Shown piece after piece: positions 62,560 to 64,000 of a DNA stretch of 64,000 nt (its first letter is position 1; each line of letters opens with the position of its first letter). The translations under genes and the position numbers were made by a program. The stretch is from Sycobia sp. Sy_11 (lineage: Eukaryota; Arthropoda; Insecta; Hymenoptera; Epichrysomallidae), in assembly GCA_018907035.1 (NCBI GenBank), contig JACCIC010000003.1, positions 5,551,001 to 5,615,000 on the forward strand. The letters run 5' to 3'. A model generated the notes under the pieces. It worked only from the letters and a program-made list of their open reading frames with translations, searched no databases and was not told where the DNA came from.

Positions 62560-63480
62560 TATAATAAGAAATATAAAATATACATTCTATTAGATATAAA
62601 TATATTATTAAAAGAAATTTCATAAAAGCATCATCCATTATTTTCAAATATCGCATTCGTCGTAAGATAAAAATCTAATATATACAAAGTTATATAGATA
62701 TTAAGATATTATCAGTACACTTTTTTGCATGCTAAATAACTCTTAAAGAATAGTTTGAAATTCTTAAATAAAGAAGAAAAAAATTAGTTCTTAAAGTCAT
62801 TAAAATTCATGTAAAATTATAATTTCATAATGTGAGGATATGGATTCTATCTCCATCAAGATATAGGATACTAATATAAAAAAGTTAATAAGGTGCCTCA
62901 TGAGATGAAAAGCTGTTATTTCGTAATAAATAATTATATTTAGATTTTATAAAAAACTTTTGAAAACTTTTAAGTCTTTAGTTTATTAATTAAAAAATGC
63001 TATAATCAGACATATGATATCACTCTAAAAAATGGAAGAAACTATTTTTTTTCATTAAAAATTACGGTTTTTAAGAAATAGCCGTGTTCATTTTCACATC
63101 ATTTTGTACATCCCGGAAAAATGGCATACCTTGTAGATTTTTCTAAAAGTGTTCAGAAAAATATAAGAAGCAGATAAATAATAGATATTAAAACAAATAT
63201 GCATTGTATATCAAATTATAATGAACAGAGGATAAACCAAATATGAGTATAGAAATATTATATGAGTAGGTTGAGAAATTGTTACTTAAAATTCATAACA
63301 ATATATTTTACAAATAATTTCTATTCACGCGTGGACTTATAAAATGATGTTTTTAGGAGAACATTTTTCTGGTACATATTTATTCTGATATTTTATCATT
63401 ATTAAAAAAAGCAAGTATGAAATTGCCAGGCCGGTTCCTATAAAGTTTTATAGGTGAACAAATCAAAGATTGAACTTACA
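62560..63480. other. AT-rich spacer before the terminal satellite
   Basis: I see no coding sequence or named repeat in this stretch. Confidence 0.5.
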
Positions 63481-63539
63481 ATACACACATGCATATTACA
63501 TACGACTTTTATAGGAAACTTTGTAGTTTCGAGTTCAAA

Positions 63540-63658
63540 CGGTAAAAAAAGATGTCCAAGTGTCTCGAGACGACGTTTAGAGAGAGTATCATGTTCGGAT
63601 TATAGGAAATGTCTCGAGACGACTCTTACTGGGAGTGTGCGTCTTCGAATGATAGAAT
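63540..63658 (+). repeat. 60-bp satellite, two plus-oriented units
   Basis: Two diverged units share GATGTCCAAGTGTCTCGAGA / GAAATGTCTCGAGACGACTC and end in GGATTATAG or GAATGATAG. They match, in direct orientation, the reverse complement of the array that follows, so this block is inverted relative to it. Confidence 0.75.
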
Positions 63659-63663
63659 ACTAA

Positions 63664-64000
63664 TCTCTTCAGAGAAGTCATACTGACATACCTGGACATT
63701 GTTTCCCACCAATCATACACGACATTCCCCGTAGAAGTCGTTCCAAATCATCTGGAAATCGCATTTTATCATCGAAATACGAAACTCCTCGCAGAAGTTG
63801 TCCCGACATACCTGAACATCGTTTCCTACCAACTAAAGACGATAGTCCCGGTAGAAGTCGCCCCGAGAAAGCTAACATCGCTTCCTAACGACTAAACACA
63901 ACACTCCCCATAGAAGATCTTCGGGAAGACCTAGATATCGTATTTTACCGTCCCAACACGAATCTTCCCATAGAAGTTGATTTCCTTATACCTGGACGTC
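63664..64000 (-). repeat. 60-bp tandem repeat, about 5.5 units, continuing past the window
   Basis: The motif GTAGAAGTCG, followed by a CTGGACATCG-like segment and a TTTCCTACCAAC-like segment, recurs at 60-base spacing, for example GTAGAAGTCG at 63731, GCAGAAGTTG at 63791, GTAGAAGTCG at 63851, ATAGAAGATC at 63910 and ATAGAAGTTG at 63970. Units differ at many positions. The minus-strand frame at 63878-63678 is open and repeats every 20 residues (for example RLLRGMSCMIGGKQCPGMSV), but a TAG lies just upstream, so translation is doubtful. Confidence 0.88.

Noticed and set aside
63664..64000. CRISPR-like array or 20-residue-repeat protein gene
   Set aside because: Units vary throughout with no constant repeat and unique spacer, and the host is a eukaryote. 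The open frame is closed by a stop upstream.

Overview
The window reads as insect nuclear DNA. It is very AT-rich, with three intron-containing genes, long (TA)n and (CA)n microsatellites, and many decayed transposons. The mariner-rich content and the LINE and Ty3/gypsy types would fit a hymenopteran such as a parasitoid wasp, but that placement is inference. All introns of the three gene models use GT..AG, and every exon phase was checked by hand.

Layout. (1) 280-2156, plus strand: a four-exon gene for 3-hydroxyacyl-CoA dehydrogenase type 2 (scully/HSD17B10, 255 aa). (2) 37141-3577, minus strand, convergent with scully: nervous wreck (nwk/FCHSD), 22 coding exons, 1068 aa. It has an F-BAR domain, two SH3 domains and an acidic C-terminal tail. 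Its first coding exon holds only seven codons and is followed by a 12.5-kb intron, which contains a dead mariner, (TA)n and (CA)n tracts and a 78-bp perfect palindrome. (3) About 37.2-42.9 kb: a GC-rich stretch near the nwk start, then AT-rich intergenic DNA with one MITE-like inverted-repeat element. (4) 48274-43082, minus strand: a BTBD10/KCTD20-type BTB protein (442 aa). Its TGA stop is followed in frame by 45 more codons of coding-like, basic sequence.

(5) 49.9-64 kb is a transposon graveyard. It holds three copies of a tRNA-derived SINE (one of them in a BTBD10 intron), a second copy of the mariner seen in nwk, a nearly intact mariner of another subfamily, and a Ty3/gypsy LTR element of about 5.4 kb. 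That element is interrupted by a third type of mariner with perfect TA target duplications. Next come a LINE with a second LINE inserted into it in antisense, flanked by a 12-bp target duplication, and at the right edge a 60-bp tandem repeat that reverses orientation.

The three genes have unrelated roles: mitochondrial metabolism and tRNA processing (scully), synaptic membrane and actin remodelling (nwk), and a BTB protein linked to Akt signalling in mammals. I see no operon-like or defence system. The most unusual signals are the possible readthrough or alternative C-terminus of BTBD10, the inverted 60-bp satellite, the SINE family, and two mariner copies that share the same nonsense codons.
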